A stretch of 64,000 nucleotides of DNA, taken from contig JAHLKC010000146.1 in the NCBI GenBank assembly GCA_025449115.1, positions 35,108 to 99,107 of the forward strand, given 5' to 3'. Position 1 is the stretch's first letter. Each line of letters begins with the position of its first letter. Source of the DNA: Chytridium lagenaria (taxonomy: Eukaryota > Chytridiomycota > Chytridiomycetes > Chytridiales > Chytridiaceae). A program made the position numbers and the translations under genes. This document shows, in pieces, positions 1-11,797 of the stretch. The notes beneath the pieces are model-generated. The model was not told the origin of the DNA. It was given only the letters and a program-made list of their open reading frames with translations, and searched no databases.

Positions 1-745
1 AAGTAAACATTAGCAAATTTGCAAAAAAGTAATGGCAGGAAGAGAGGACGAGAAAGTGAATTTACCAAATGCAAAAATCGTCCAGGCCTGGTCACCGCCA
101 AAGCTTGGCATGGCAACTCCGTAACTAATAGCGAAAACTTGCTGATACTGTCAACGTGGGAGTAGTAAAGGCTTAGCGCAGTCGACGTCCTTCTTTTTTG
201 GCATGAACATAGCAGATGGCAACCCCCTTCATATTATGAAAGAAACAAGCGTATCCACAGTAAGTCCAAGGAAGAAGACGCAGTCAACAGGGCCTTCAAC
301 CTTCAAACCTAGTACCTCGGGTCTTGACGTGATGTTGTGGGAACCAAAATAAATAAAAAACAAATCTCAAAGGCGAAGGCAACAAGATAATAGCTGGGCC
401 GAGCAATCTAGACGGCGTTGGGCTATGACAGAAAGTTTGAGTTTAGCTAGACTAGAAACCGTGGGGTGAAGAGATAATACAACGTGGAAGATATATTACC
501 TTGGACATAATAGCTCGGCCCTGGTTGACGCCACGCTTGGCAGGCAACTGGGGAGCTGAGGTGGTCTTCTTGTTAATCCTGTTGATAGATGCCAGCGAGG
601 GGGTGGGATGGCCGTCTTGAGGGTCTTGACCAGGGCCAGGAACGGGCTTGCAAATCTTCTTACAGGCGGGCACAGGTTTGAAGTCTCCTTAGTGATCTTC
701 CTGACAGGAATAGGCACAATCTTGTCCCAGAAAAAATATGGCGTA
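1..745 (-). pseudogene. Truncated second copy of the adjacent hypothetical gene
   Basis: The stretch from base 1 to about 745 repeats, with divergence, the 3' part of the minus-strand gene at 1674-3526 and the DNA downstream of it. Base 1 onward aligns with 1218 onward. Both copies encode a Lys/Pro-rich tail that ends in a nearly identical peptide (QLPAKRGVNQ followed by RAIMSK), then a GT splice donor at the same place. This copy lacks several of the Pro/Lys repeats, and homology stops upstream of about 745, so no 5' exons are seen. It is most likely a 5'-truncated tandem duplicate. It could also be a short diverged gene. The left edge of the window cuts the duplicated flank. Confidence 0.5.
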
Positions 746-1074
746 AAAAATTCGAAAAAAATAAGAGCGAAAAGAAATCCCTTATCCAAAAATAGGGCGC
801 TAGAGTGAAGGTTGATGAGGTGAAAGGGTGGTTAAAAAGAGTAAAGTATCACGACATTAAGTTAAATATTGTCTAGGAATTAAAGGCGGATGTGGAAGGG
901 GTGAAATTCAAGAACAGCGAATGGTGAGGTGAAGGAAAGGAGGATAGGATTAATGAAGTAGTGAGGTAGATCAGAACTGTAGGGTTTTAAAGTAAGTGAC
1001 AAAGCAGTGGGCCAAACTGAATACAGCAAGTCTTCAAAAACGGATCTAAAAAATAGAGAACAACACCATCACTT

Positions 1075-1168
1075 TCAAAGGGTGGAAGCTCTTCATCACA
1101 CACTGTTAAATGTGGTAAAGGTCAAAGGGTGGAAGCTCTTCATCACACACTGTTAAATGTGGTAAAGG
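1075..1168. repeat. 47-bp unit duplicated exactly in tandem
   Basis: Bases 1075-1121 and 1122-1168 are the same 47-bp sequence, beginning TCAAAGGGTGGAAGC and ending GTGGTAAAGG. The pair lies between the truncated gene copy and the second copy of the duplicated 3' flank, so it may mark the junction of the larger duplication. Confidence 0.9.
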
Positions 1169-1673
1169 AGGTATCACGTAATATCTGATCAGCATCGTTT
1201 TTCGCCTTCTATTGATAAAGTAAACGTTAGCAAATTCGCAAAACGGCAATGGCAGCGAGGGTGTATTACCAAATGCAAAACTCGTCCGGGCCTGGTCACC
1301 GCCAAAGCTTGGCATGGCAACTCCTTAACTAATAGCGAATACTTGCTGATACTGTCAACGTGGGAGTATTAAAGGCTTGACGCAGCCGGCGTTCTCCTTG
1401 ACATGAACATAGCAGATGCCAGCCCATTCATATTATGAAAGGAACAAGCGTATCCGCAGCATGTCCAATTAAGAAGACACAGTCAACATGGCCTTCAACC
1501 TTCAAACCTAGCACCTCCGGACTTGACGCGATGTTGTGGGAACCAAAAAAAATAAATAAATAAACAAATAAACAAATAAATATTTCAAAGGCGAAGGGAA
1601 CAAGACAACAGCGGCAGAAGAGTGGGCCGAGCAATCTAGACGGCGTTGGGCTATAATAGAAAGTTTAAGTTAG

Positions 1674-3526
1674 CTAGGCAAGCAAAACGTGGGTGAAGAG
1701 ACGATACGACAAGTAAGAATTACGAGTACGATATATTACCTTGGACATGATAGCACGGACTTGGTTGACGCCACGCTTGGCAGGCAACTGGGGAGAGGTG
1801 GCCGTCTTGTTGATCTTGTTGATGCATGCCAGAGGAGTAGGGCGAGTGGGGATGGCGGCCTTTGGGGTCTGACTAGAGCTGGGGCTGGGGACGGGCTTGT
1901 AGGTCTTCTTAGGGGGCACAGCAGGAGTCTTACGGGTGGGCAAAGGCTTGGAAGTCTTCTTGGGGGGGACAGCGCTAGGAGTCTTACGGGCGGTCACAGG
2001 CTTGGAAGTCTTCTTGGGGATCTTCACATGAACAGGCGCGTCCACAATCTTGTCCATACGCGAAAAGGCGGTAGGCGGCGTCTCCATCTCCAGCTCATCG
2101 CACCACTGAGTCTTGACAAGAAACGCCCAGAATTTGATGTCAATGTTAAAGCCGTTGGTGGGGTCCTGAAAAAAATGATGAGGATCAAATAGATGAAAGC
2201 TGAGAGGTACCGTGAAGAATTTGATAGCCTCCTCCTTGGAAAAAACGTCGAAAACAAAGGCGACATCGTCAACAATATTTTGGGGAAGACGGTAGGGCCC
2301 AACGTAGTTAAAAAGGTTGAAATCGTATTCGGCAATAATGGCGTCGAGGACAGAGGTCTTATCAAGGAGGGAGGCTGTTGCGTTGGCCTTATGAGAGTCA
2401 AAAATTAATATGAAAACGCGGTTATGTACCTCAGAACGGAGCATTCCGAGAGTCCTTGTGGCCGTCAAAGTGAACTTGCTGGCATTATTAATGAGTGGCT
2501 TCTTCACAGGAAGGCAGGTGCTGGCGTTCTTGCAAAAAATGAGTACAGAGAAAGGCGGATGCATGAACCAACCTCCAAAGCGCCGACAGTAGCCTCAACA
2601 ACATGACCTTTCGCGGTAAGCTTCTCATCGTTGATTTCCAAAGCGATCTCCTCCGACATATTGGCGATCATGGAAGCCTTCTTGACATTCTAAATAGAGT
2701 TAAAAGGTGCTTGCACAAGGCTACCAACCTCAGCCTCCTTGGGTTCCTCCACAACATATCCGAAGAGACTGAAATCGTATTCTGCAATCAGAGCGTCCAT
2801 CCAACCCATGGTTGAAACCGGCTCGTCCACAGCAGCAACAACATTGTCGTCGCTGCCAAAGACAAAGGGAAACTCCTGCTCGACTTCTGCAACAAGCTGG
2901 TTTGATACGATTGCATTAGCCAACGCAGCATAGTTTCTCTTCTCTTACCTTGCGAATGAGCCATGCGGGAGGAGTCTCGTCTTCAAGGAGAGGGCAGTCC
3001 TGGAAGTGTCGAAATTAGGCTTACTAACACAACCACACAGAAGAAAGCACAACTGATGTGACAAAAAAGCACAAGTGATGTGACGTGAATGACGTACCTC
3101 GAACTCGTCAATTTTAAAGTAGGCGGGAGGTGTCTCATCAGAGAGGGGAGTGCAGCACTACAAAAGGGATGAGTTCGAATTGAGCACAGCAAGGCAAACC
3201 TCAAGAAGAGTGAAGGGGGATGATGGGCGCTCCACTGCCTTAACGAACTTGGTCTTCAGGTTCTAGAGTAAAGTTAGGAAAGGGTCTCGATTGAGTAACA
3301 TGCCTTCTTTGGAGTAAACTTGATGTGACGTGGGGCAGGGCAGGGAGAGCTGACGCTAGTGGTTGATCCAATGGATGAGTCGCTTGAGGGAGAGCGCATA
3401 AGCCGGGAGATCCACGCGTATTCTTGTTTTGCGGTGAAACCGACTAAGCAACGATAAGCAAGGCATCCACCGTCATCTGTTTACCTTTGGAGTAGGGTAG
3501 GCCGTCGCTGCAGCGTTAGTCGTCAT
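1674..3526 (-). CDS. Hypothetical multi-exon protein with repeated short exons and a Lys/Pro-rich tail
   Basis: I do not recognise this family. A likely start (MTTNAAATAYPTPK) lies at 3526 and is followed at once by a GT donor. Several short exons follow. Two of them encode similar peptides: CCTPLSDETPPAYFKIDEFE at about 3110-3165 and DCPLLEDETPPAWLIRK at about 2948-3000. This indicates exon duplication. Later exons contain two similar segments around ALIAEYDFSLFGYV (about 2760-2800) and AIIAEYDFNLFNYV (about 2300-2345), so the middle of the protein is also internally repeated. The tail (about 1740-2060) is a run of PPKKTSKP-type basic repeats and ends near RAIMSK at a donor. The last exon is uncertain. 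There is no signal peptide or membrane segment. Exon phases do not all agree, so single-base errors are likely. Confidence 0.4.
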
Positions 3527-4141
3527 TGCTCTACGCTTGGAAGTGGATGTGATCATTTCTTGAGATTCTGATACTTTTGTTGACTAGATTTCGCTTCTCG
3601 TCCTTTTCATTTTATCTTCCATTTTCAAAACAATCCAAAATAACTCTTGTTTGGCCCTCGACGAGCTCAAGGATTTACACCAAACAACAGCGCAGACAGC
3701 CAATGACTCCTCGAACATTGATTGTGGCTATTGTTTGCTACCTCGAAATAGCATAAAGGGTCCAGAAGAGCAGCAACGATTGACAACAAAATAAACAATG
3801 ACAAACAAACAAACAAACAGCCAAAACTTTCTATACGCCTTTAAAGTAAACGAGAAAGAGAAAGCGAAATCGGGAAAGGAGCGTATTGTGGAGGGGAAAA
3901 AGAATCACCGTAGTGTCTTGAGTTTATTTGTTTGGCTTGTATTGTATTGCTGGTGGTGGTTTTCAGAAATTTGACAGACAGATTGAGGCCACAGAACAAC
4001 CGGCAAAAGAAAGAACATTCAATATCTTGATGATCGAGAATCCGGAGCGAATTTGACGCGGAGAGTAGAGCTTTTGGTGCCATTTTAATGATCCGGCAGA
4101 AGCTTGAGCCTCAGAAATTTTAGCGGACAGAAAATCCACAA
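3527..4141. other. Intergenic stretch, nothing recognised
   Basis: This divides the hypothetical gene and the phosphatase gene. It holds a short AAAC/CAAA-rich run near 3800-3825 and short spurious reading frames. I see no conserved protein, RNA gene or repeat in it. Part is probably 5' UTR of the left gene and 3' UTR of the phosphatase. Confidence 0.5.
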
Positions 4142-4949
4142 TCATGTCGTTCGAAACACGATCCCAGGGCGCTTTTCGACGAGCTCTCGAACCTCTGCAG
4201 TTTGAAGATGGCGTAGTGATCTGTGGAGGTTGGAAGAAATGCCCTCAAACATAGTCTGTGTGATCTTCAGTGATAATTAGAATAAGAGACCGAAAATATA
4301 AGAGAATGACAGATGAAGACACGATAAACGGATAAACGAGAATGAGAATATCTAACCTGTAAAGTATCACCATGAGAGACCAGAATAAAAACCATGTGTT
4401 CATTTGAAGGTCCTTCCTGATCTTCAAGTTCATGCAGGAGACTCAAAACCCTCTTGCTAACACTCCTTGCACTTTCAACGTCGTTTGTTCCGAAATCTTC
4501 TTGTGCCGAGGTAGCACTCTCGTCCGTCGAAGCGTCTGTTTTCCACACAGTTTCGTACTTAGTGCTTGGTCCACCATCGAATGTCCCAAAATAGCGCTCC
4601 CGAAGTCTTTCGTCCATTTTCACAGAATGAACTTTCAATGAATCTCCACTGCTCCCCTTCGCTGACTGCGAGAGCACATTCCATATTTCTGCAGCAGTCT
4701 CTCTTGCCCGCATAAAATCGGACGACAAGATGAACACCTGAACTTGCTTTGAAACCAACTCTTTGACCTTGGTCGCCAGAGTCTTTCCCGCCTCCACAGC
4801 CTGCATTTTCCCCTTATCGGTTAATCCGTTCTCTTGCAGTACACCTGTCGCCGGTGATGATATGATGAGGCTTTTGACGTTGGGGATGGATTCCCATGAC
4901 GAACGATGAAAAAGCGCTTGGACATTGGTACGACCCCAACAGTTCCCAT
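4142..4949 (-). CDS. Histidine phosphatase (phosphoglycerate mutase-like) family protein
   Basis: The protein belongs to the branch-1 histidine phosphatase superfamily, cytosolic phosphatases or mutases that use a catalytic histidine. The N-terminal catalytic motif reads FFIVRHG followed by ESIPN, but a G is missing in the GGG run at 4893-4895 (plus-strand CCC), so the motif is split over two frames. After it come GLTDKGKMQA, the ERYFGTFDGG region and the second-histidine motif LVSHGDTLQ. One intron is seen (4256-4356, GT..AG). The last exon gives HRSLRHLQTAEVRELVEKRPG and the stop at 4142. This pattern matches the small uncharacterised plant and fungal members of the family, so the substrate is unknown. 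The start is either M at 4949 or the inner M at 4925 (MSKRFFIVRHG). The gene is head to head with D-amino-acid oxidase, 8 bases away. Confidence 0.8.
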
Positions 4950-4957
4950 CTCGACTC

Positions 4958-6489
4958 ATGTCACAGAACATAACCGTTGTTGGCGCTGGCGTTCAAGGGC
5001 TAACTACTGCCGTGTAAGCTCTTCTGTTGCAATCCTTTGTTAGTTGACTCATGCTGTGGAACAGACTGCTGCTGCATCAGGGACACAACGTCACTATTGT
5101 GGCAAAGGGGAATCCTGAGGATTGGTCAAAGGATCCAGCGTACACCTCTCCAAAGGCAGGAGCCAACTGGCAGTCTTTCGCGAGCAATGATGATAAGAGA
5201 CAGCAAGGTTTGAAGTATGTATCTCTATCACACTTTCAACACTGTTAGATTGGGACGAACAAACGTTCTACACTCTTTGGAGGCTGGCCCACCACGGCCC
5301 TGCTGGTGTAATGCATCTGCCAGGCTTCCAGTTCTGGGATGAACTACCCACTGATTTTGTCGACCCTTGGTATGCCAGAATCACACCCGCATATAGCGCC
5401 GTGAGTGAAGATTACCTGCCAGTAGGAAAGAAGTTTGGAATTACTTTTGAAACGGTTTGCACTTCTTCTTTGATCATCATCGCGCATCCTCTCAAATAGT
5501 TGCGTCGTGTAGATTATATCCTAATCGTGTCATAGGTCACTATGAATGTCCCTAAGTATATGATGTGGTTGTTCAATCAATTTAGGGCCAAGGGCGGAAA
5601 GTATGTTGACCAGAAATTGGCCCACCTCGACCAGGCTTATACCGTGCAAAAGCGCACCGATGTCGTTGTCAACTGCTGTGGCATTGGTAAATCCAGATGC
5701 ATACCTTTGTTTGATTTGAAACTCTCTGTTAATAGTCACTAAATTGAGAAACTTTCAGGAGCTATGGCCTTGGGTGGGGTTTTGGACGATAAAGTTTATC
5801 CCACTCGAGGCCAAACTATTCTAGTCCGCGCTCCGCAGGTTAGGCGTACCATTGGTACTGCCCTTTCCACTGGATCGTACAGGCCGGACAAGCCCCAAGT
5901 CGCTAGTGAGTCCACCCATACTGTTCTTACCTTTATCAATTTAATCTTTTTAGGCGACGTCACTTATGTGATCCCTCGTGAAGATGGTATTGTCATTCTT
6001 GGAGGAACTTATCAGGCGCATAACGGGTAAAAAGTGAATCGAAAATAACGTGAACTTACCACGTTCCTTTTTCAGTAACCTAGAACCTGACATGAAGACT
6101 GCTCAAGGGATTATGGACAGATGTATTGCTATATGCCCTGAGTTAGCACCAAATGGAAAGTTGCCAGAAATTATTGAACACAGCGTTGGACTTCGCCCCA
6201 CACGTGAAGGAGGTGTACGTTTTGATGCACAATATGAAAGTGAGTATCATCATCATGGCTTGATTTTATATTTTTCATACGGTTAATATGCCTCTCTTTA
6301 GAAACATCGACGGGACGTGAGATTCTGCTCATTCATAATTATGGACATGGAGGATTCGGATATCAAAGCAGCTGGGGCTGTGCGGCGAACGTCGTTACCA
6401 TTGTTCGCCGTGCGATGGGTGTATCCGTTGATGAAAAGATTTTGTCTCGTTATCTGGAGAGTATTTTTAAAGGCAGAGCCAACCTTTGA
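4958..6489 (+). CDS. D-amino-acid oxidase (FAD-dependent)
   Basis: This enzyme oxidises D-amino acids (or D-aspartate) to the 2-oxo acid, ammonia and hydrogen peroxide, usually in peroxisomes. The N-terminus has the FAD-binding motif VVGAGVQGLT, split by an intron at 5014-5064. Further family marks are VVNCCGIGA, YPTRGQ, LRPTREGGVR (with the substrate-carboxylate arginine) and HNYGHGGFGYQSSWGCA near the C-terminus. About six short introns are visible; for example the intron before the last exon ends at 6301. Length is about 350-370 residues, normal for the family. The protein ends in RANL, a plausible weak PTS1 peroxisomal signal. The frame around 5205-5260 is uncertain, because the donor that keeps frame (GTTTGA) is unusual. 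The gene shares its start region with the phosphatase and converges on TBC1D32, with 96 bases between stops. Confidence 0.9.
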
Positions 6490-6585
6490 ATTAAGACACA
6501 GGAGAATAAACCTCATTTCTTTTTTTAACGCGATTCTATTGTATATCATACATTTAATTACATATATCAAATACACCAAGAACAA

Positions 6586-9500
6586 TCAAGCATGAAGACC
6601 CTGGATTTGGGCTTGCATCTCCTCGAAAATTGTTTCGCTATACTTGTCTTCAAGTCCCTTCATGAAATGTACATACTTTATGCTTTCAAATGTACTGATG
6701 TCAATTGAGTTTTCTCCAGATTCATGGAGATACTTGATGAGCTTGCCTTCCCTTGCGGCTGTTAAAATCGGTCTTTCCAGATGCTTGAGGAGTGCGATGC
6801 AAAATATATATGGTAGTCGATGCCCAAGAGAGACTCAGAGTAAAGTAATTGAGAATTTCTGGAAAATCAAGGACGTTCCAGAAGCATTCTCTCATCCATC
6901 TTTGTGATCTATGATTAAAATTAAAATTACGCAATGCGTGAAAGAGCATAATGGTATGATCGACGAATCTAATTACCTGCGATGGAGTGCACCCAGACAA
7001 TGTAAACGCCGAAAATAAAGACGGGAGTTCTTCTCCTAAGATTGCTTCCACCAAATGGCTAGAACAAGAATAAATTAACGGGATTCCACCTCTGTCGTCT
7101 GCGATCATTTGCAGATTTAAAGATCGATGGGTCCAAAGGAACATTGCAGACGTAAACTTAGAGAAGTTGTGAAGAAAGTCTAGAACTTTATCGGTGGAGG
7201 CTTCAAAAAGCGCGAATGAGGTAGCCGTAAACCAGTCAAAGCCGAAGTGAAGCTCGTCATCGGTTATATCAGTTATCGAGATAATAGCTGCTGATGTAGT
7301 GAATTTGGATGCTCTTAAAGATGAAGTACGTCCCGTGAATTCTCTCGACCTCTTCATAACCTCTGTCAAGTTCCGTTTTATTATCTTGTGGGTCTTGATC
7401 AGGGAAAAGACGTTGAAGATACCGTGAGACAAGGGCAAGAGAAAGTCCTTCAAACCGAGATTTCTTTTCATAGCCGTAAGTACAATAACAAATTACAAAC
7501 CCTTACTTGCTCCTGCGAGGATTTCAAATTGCTTTTCACAGAAGGAATATTTAAAACTGACCAGCTGCCATATTTCTTTTCTGTCCGGGAAAGAACATCA
7601 CCAGCGCCAACCAACTTTAAGTAAACATCGGAAAGGAAAGATAGTGATAACTGCCGTCCTTTCTTGTTCAGTAGAGCATCAAGATTGGTCTGCAATAGAT
7701 ATTTAGCTATAGCTTTTGGTAACGTTAACAAACCCGCAGGCGGCTCATCCATAGCAGTGGATCGTTACTGTTGTATGTCTCCAAAAGGGCCTGATCTCTG
7801 GTATTCGGTTATTATTGTTTAATACGAATTCACACCTATACAGAGCCTTCGTATTTAAAGCGATATCAGGAAGGTAAGATGATGGAATGGGATATGACGA
7901 AAAAAATTTGGCGATTGTGGGTTTCCGAGATCTATCGAAGGAAGCACGCGTTCTGATGGTCCACCCATCGCGTAAGTGGAGACGAGGATATGATGTCTTA
8001 ACAGAGAATTGGCGTCGAGAATGTATTCGTCATATGCTTAATTGTGATATTCGCGAATTAAAAATCGCATACAACTAAATAGTTACCTGTATTTCTTCTA
8101 CATTCTTCCTGCAAAAAAAAGGAGGCAGCTTTGTATGGAGAAAATAGCCTCAAGGACAAGAAATGAGTCAAGGGACGACGCCAAAAAGCCGTGTAATTCT
8201 TAGCCCAATCTATCAATACGTTAGGTACGGTTTTACATCGTAATTCACCTGATGCGACTCCTCAAAAGTGAGCAGCGGGTCAGGGGTTCTAGGTTTATCA
8301 ACAAGAACCATCTTTTGAATAAGATGCGTAAACGAAATTTCCCCATCTTCCTATACCCCTTTCCATTCGCAAAATTGAACTTAACCCAGGAAACGAAGAA
8401 AATGGCTTCAATATATTGCTGACGAGCTTCCGTACGCTATAATCATCTGGGTCTATAGAAGCTGCGCCGAACGGTGAATCGGATTCTAAAACGCTCCACA
8501 TATCCTTGAAGAATGATAGAATAAGTCCGGATTTGTATAGAGCTTGCATTCCGGGATTTGTGGTGGAAACTTGCGAAACCAAAACGCCGTAACCAAATTT
8601 CTCCCGTGAGCTAACGTGCATCTTTTTTTCATATCTAAATTCTATGAGAAGAGCAATTATTTAACGGTAAAGTTACCTATGAAACATATGGGCTACACAG
8701 TTATCCATCGCTCCGGATTGTTGTAGAAGTAAAACTCCTTTCGGTGTCCCTGCAAAATTCAGCAGGTTGTCGATCGAGATTGTTTCCCCATTCTTCCATC
8801 GCCATCGACTCAGAACCAATCGATGTGAACCAAATCTCGTCTTTTGACCTCTCCGCCAAAAGCTTATGAATCGCAAAGCTTTCAACCCAAGACAACCCTT
8901 CGCAAGTTCTGTAGAGCTGGCGAAGGAAGAAATATATTGCTCCGATCACGTTGAGAGAGACTTTGCCTCTCAAGTGGCCTTCCAGTCCTTTTCGCACAAA
9001 CACAGACACCGTGGTTGAGGATGTCACTGCGATTTGATTTTCGAAGGCTCAATGGCATAAGCCGGTGATTTTTCTCGCCTCTTAAGAGGAAAGCGATGAC
9101 CGGCATCCGTTGCTGCAATGTTGGAAAGAGTTTCGGCAACGTTTCGTAAAAACTTCATCTGAGTTTGTTGATGATCCTTCAAATTTGTTTCAAGAATTTT
9201 CTTTCACTGGCCGAACTAACGCGTTCATAACTTCATCCTACATAATTTTAAAACAGTTTCGTAGTAAAGTTCAAAGCTTACTCTAAGAATATGTTCATGA
9301 CACTTTTCGTCATTCGATATGAATTTCATAGTTCGGCATATGAATCTCGACATGTTGTAAGAATAAATAACCTCATTAAGACTGGCTAATTTTTCTTGCG
9401 CTGAAGAGAGTCCGATATTTGCGCATCGGCACATTAAATTAATGAGTATCCGTATCAAAGAGCTCGCCGAAAACGATTCGTTTCTACTCACGTAATTAGA

Positions 9501-11438
9501 AAGAACTATTGTGGACATACGCATGACTTGCCTTCAACTTTTTTTTCATACCCATATCCCATGTGATCTCGGCCTTCTTGAAAAAATAATCACAATCCTT
9601 ATCAATGCGTATCGGGAAGCATTTTCGTCCATCGGAGAATAAGAGAAGTCTTGTGAGAATCACGAGAATATGCAGGAAATGAATATAATCAAGGTCGTGT
9701 TTGGCAATATTTTTGGCTGAATCCCCCTCCTCGTCATTCACGTCCACATCCATAACTACGACTTCATCTGACGGTCTAGCCTGCTTCGGAGCACCATCCG
9801 CAGAAGATATCATGCTGATATATGAAAAGAAATGATATGCCAAATTGGATACAAAATCCACTTTGACCATAGACGGAACCGCTTCGACTCTCCCGATACT
9901 ACTGATCATCCACTTCTCAAACCATAGTGCGTTCGTGTCCGTTAAGCTCATGCAGTAGAGAGAGGTAAGGCAACTCATATTCACATTGTCTGGGCGTAAA
10001 AGCTTAAAGGTTGAATCCATCACGTCTTTGAACATGGAATCCGGAAATCTCAACCAGCATGACGGTAGTTCCATTTGAAATTGATGCAGCAATCGAAACT
10101 TTAAACAATGTCAGAACTTCACATATTGTTTAGCACTGCAAATACCTTTCGCAGTAAACAACTTGTGCGAGAGTCATCGACGTTTAAACCGTCTCCAATT
10201 TTGCTTACATTCCCAGATTGAAAGATGTTGATGAGATGGTTGACTAGGATTAGATATACTTCTGCGGTCATTGGAGGTGGAGACGCTTTAAATGATCTTG
10301 CGCATATTCGTAAGCCTGCCATAACGATTCTAGATTCGAGATACGTTAGTTTGGCTTAATCACCCTTGGATGTTATATAATTTATCCGCTCAGCTAGACT
10401 TACCGAACATCTGCATCTAGTAAAGATGTCTCAATAGCAGCCCTAGTTTCAGCCCACAGCTCGGACGAAAGAAGGTCTCCAATGGGATACGAATCCAATT
10501 TCTGTTGCAATGTAAGCATTATTTAAGTCTATAATTTCAACCTTGATCGCGGCAAGTCGAATATCCAATGCATTTCTTGGTCTCAATCCAGCCGAAATCC
10601 TCTCCATTTGTAGCCCATCAGAATCAAAGCCTCGGCCTCCAGTAATCGAATCATCCGAATATAGCAATTTAAATCCATTATGATGATGATGATCCGAGCC
10701 CGACAACGAAGATAAAGAAGCAGAGCCACTGTCAAACGTCGTATTGGAATGTGAAGAGAATGGCGATTCGATAAAGCGATTTTGATAGTTTCTGGATGAT
10801 TTTTGTCTATCACCACGGCTTTCCGTCCCATTCGTATGATCATGCAACGCTGACGCTAATGTTGGATGGGAATAATGTGGAGATGTAATATTGGAAACCA
10901 TCTTCTTCGTCTCATCGCAGATGGCAGTCACTAGGTTAGTGTACTCTGATGACGCTATAATTTTCTCAGCGATCCCGGCACTGCCTCGACAGCAATCCAA
11001 ATCCGGATTCGCATGAAGTCCTTCTAGATGTTATCCAGTATTGCCCCAAAGCTGTCTCCAGTCGTTTGTGTAGGTACTTGATGTAAGCGTATTTCTAGTG
11101 TCTCAAGTTAGCGGATGCGTCATCAAAATCCTCCCAACCTGAAAGTTCTCATCATTCTTCTCAATATTCAGCAACACATCTAGTTTAAGTCCTTGTTGAC
11201 GAACGTTCTTTGTTGCAGCCAAACAATTGCCCAAAAACGTCATCAGGCTGGCCTGCACCTGCGCCTCGCCTAGATTCTTCCCGTACCCATTCCCAGAAAT
11301 CCCAGATGCGTTCACATGATCATGTTGCTGCCCGACCCGTAATGTGATGGATGGTAGTCGGGTGCGTGTGGGTTGAGGTTGTTGGGCAGCATCATACGTA
11401 AATATTGGTTGTCGGAGTCCAGACTTGCACATGTGCAA
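6586..11438 (-). CDS. TBC1D32: TBC1D32 / Broad-minded ortholog, ciliary protein
   Basis: In animals TBC1D32 (Broad-minded) acts with the kinase CDK20 in building cilia. I match it by motif order along the whole gene. N-terminal: LLNIEKNDENFQ and KYAYIKYLHKRLETALG (about 11100-11200). Then SSEYTNLVTAICDETKKMV, a Ser/Gly/His-rich linker, and KASPPPMTAEVYLILVNHL. The middle reads FQMELPSCWLRFPDSMFKDV, then LCMSLTDTNALWFEKWM-like sequence. The C-terminal TBC-like region has FGFDWFTATSFALFE, ELPSLFSAFTLSGCTPSQ and WMRECFWNVLDFPEI, then a tail ending QAQIQGLHA with the stop at 6586. At least 10 introns are present. Single-base breaks lie near 11020-11070 and 6800. The first exon is uncertain, and the start could be up to about 100 bases away. 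The gene is evidence that the organism builds a cilium or flagellum. Confidence 0.8.
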
Positions 11439-11797
11439 TTTGGCAATTTCTTAAGCTTGACAATGGAGCCTCTTGCCGGCGGTTTTGGTTCCTTCACCAA
11501 TCTCACCCACATAACGAAGGCCCTTCACGGAGGTGCACATACATGACGAAGACCTTGATGTTGGTTGTTTGGACCTGAAGTCCGTAAATACTGGATCTGA
11601 TGTGGAGGAGGAATGGTGCATATTTTTGTGGTTGCTCCCCTCATGCTTATCGCTTTCTTCCTGCAAGGTTATTTACTCCTACTCAGAAACAATCGGCTCA
11701 CGCAAGACAACTGTACTTGAATGGCTTCAGAAAGATGACCTCTCGTTATCGTCCGTCGTGGGCTACCCTTGGAAGTCATTGCTCGCTGAAACCGCAA

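Noticed and set aside
3963..4145. Small open frame overlapping the phosphatase stop codon
   Set aside because: It has no recognisable features and probably lies in the 3' UTR.
6790..6870. Apparent early end of TBC1D32 with a different C-terminus in the open frame
   Set aside because: A one-base shift restores the family-like tail down to the stop at 6586, so the open-frame version is an artefact.
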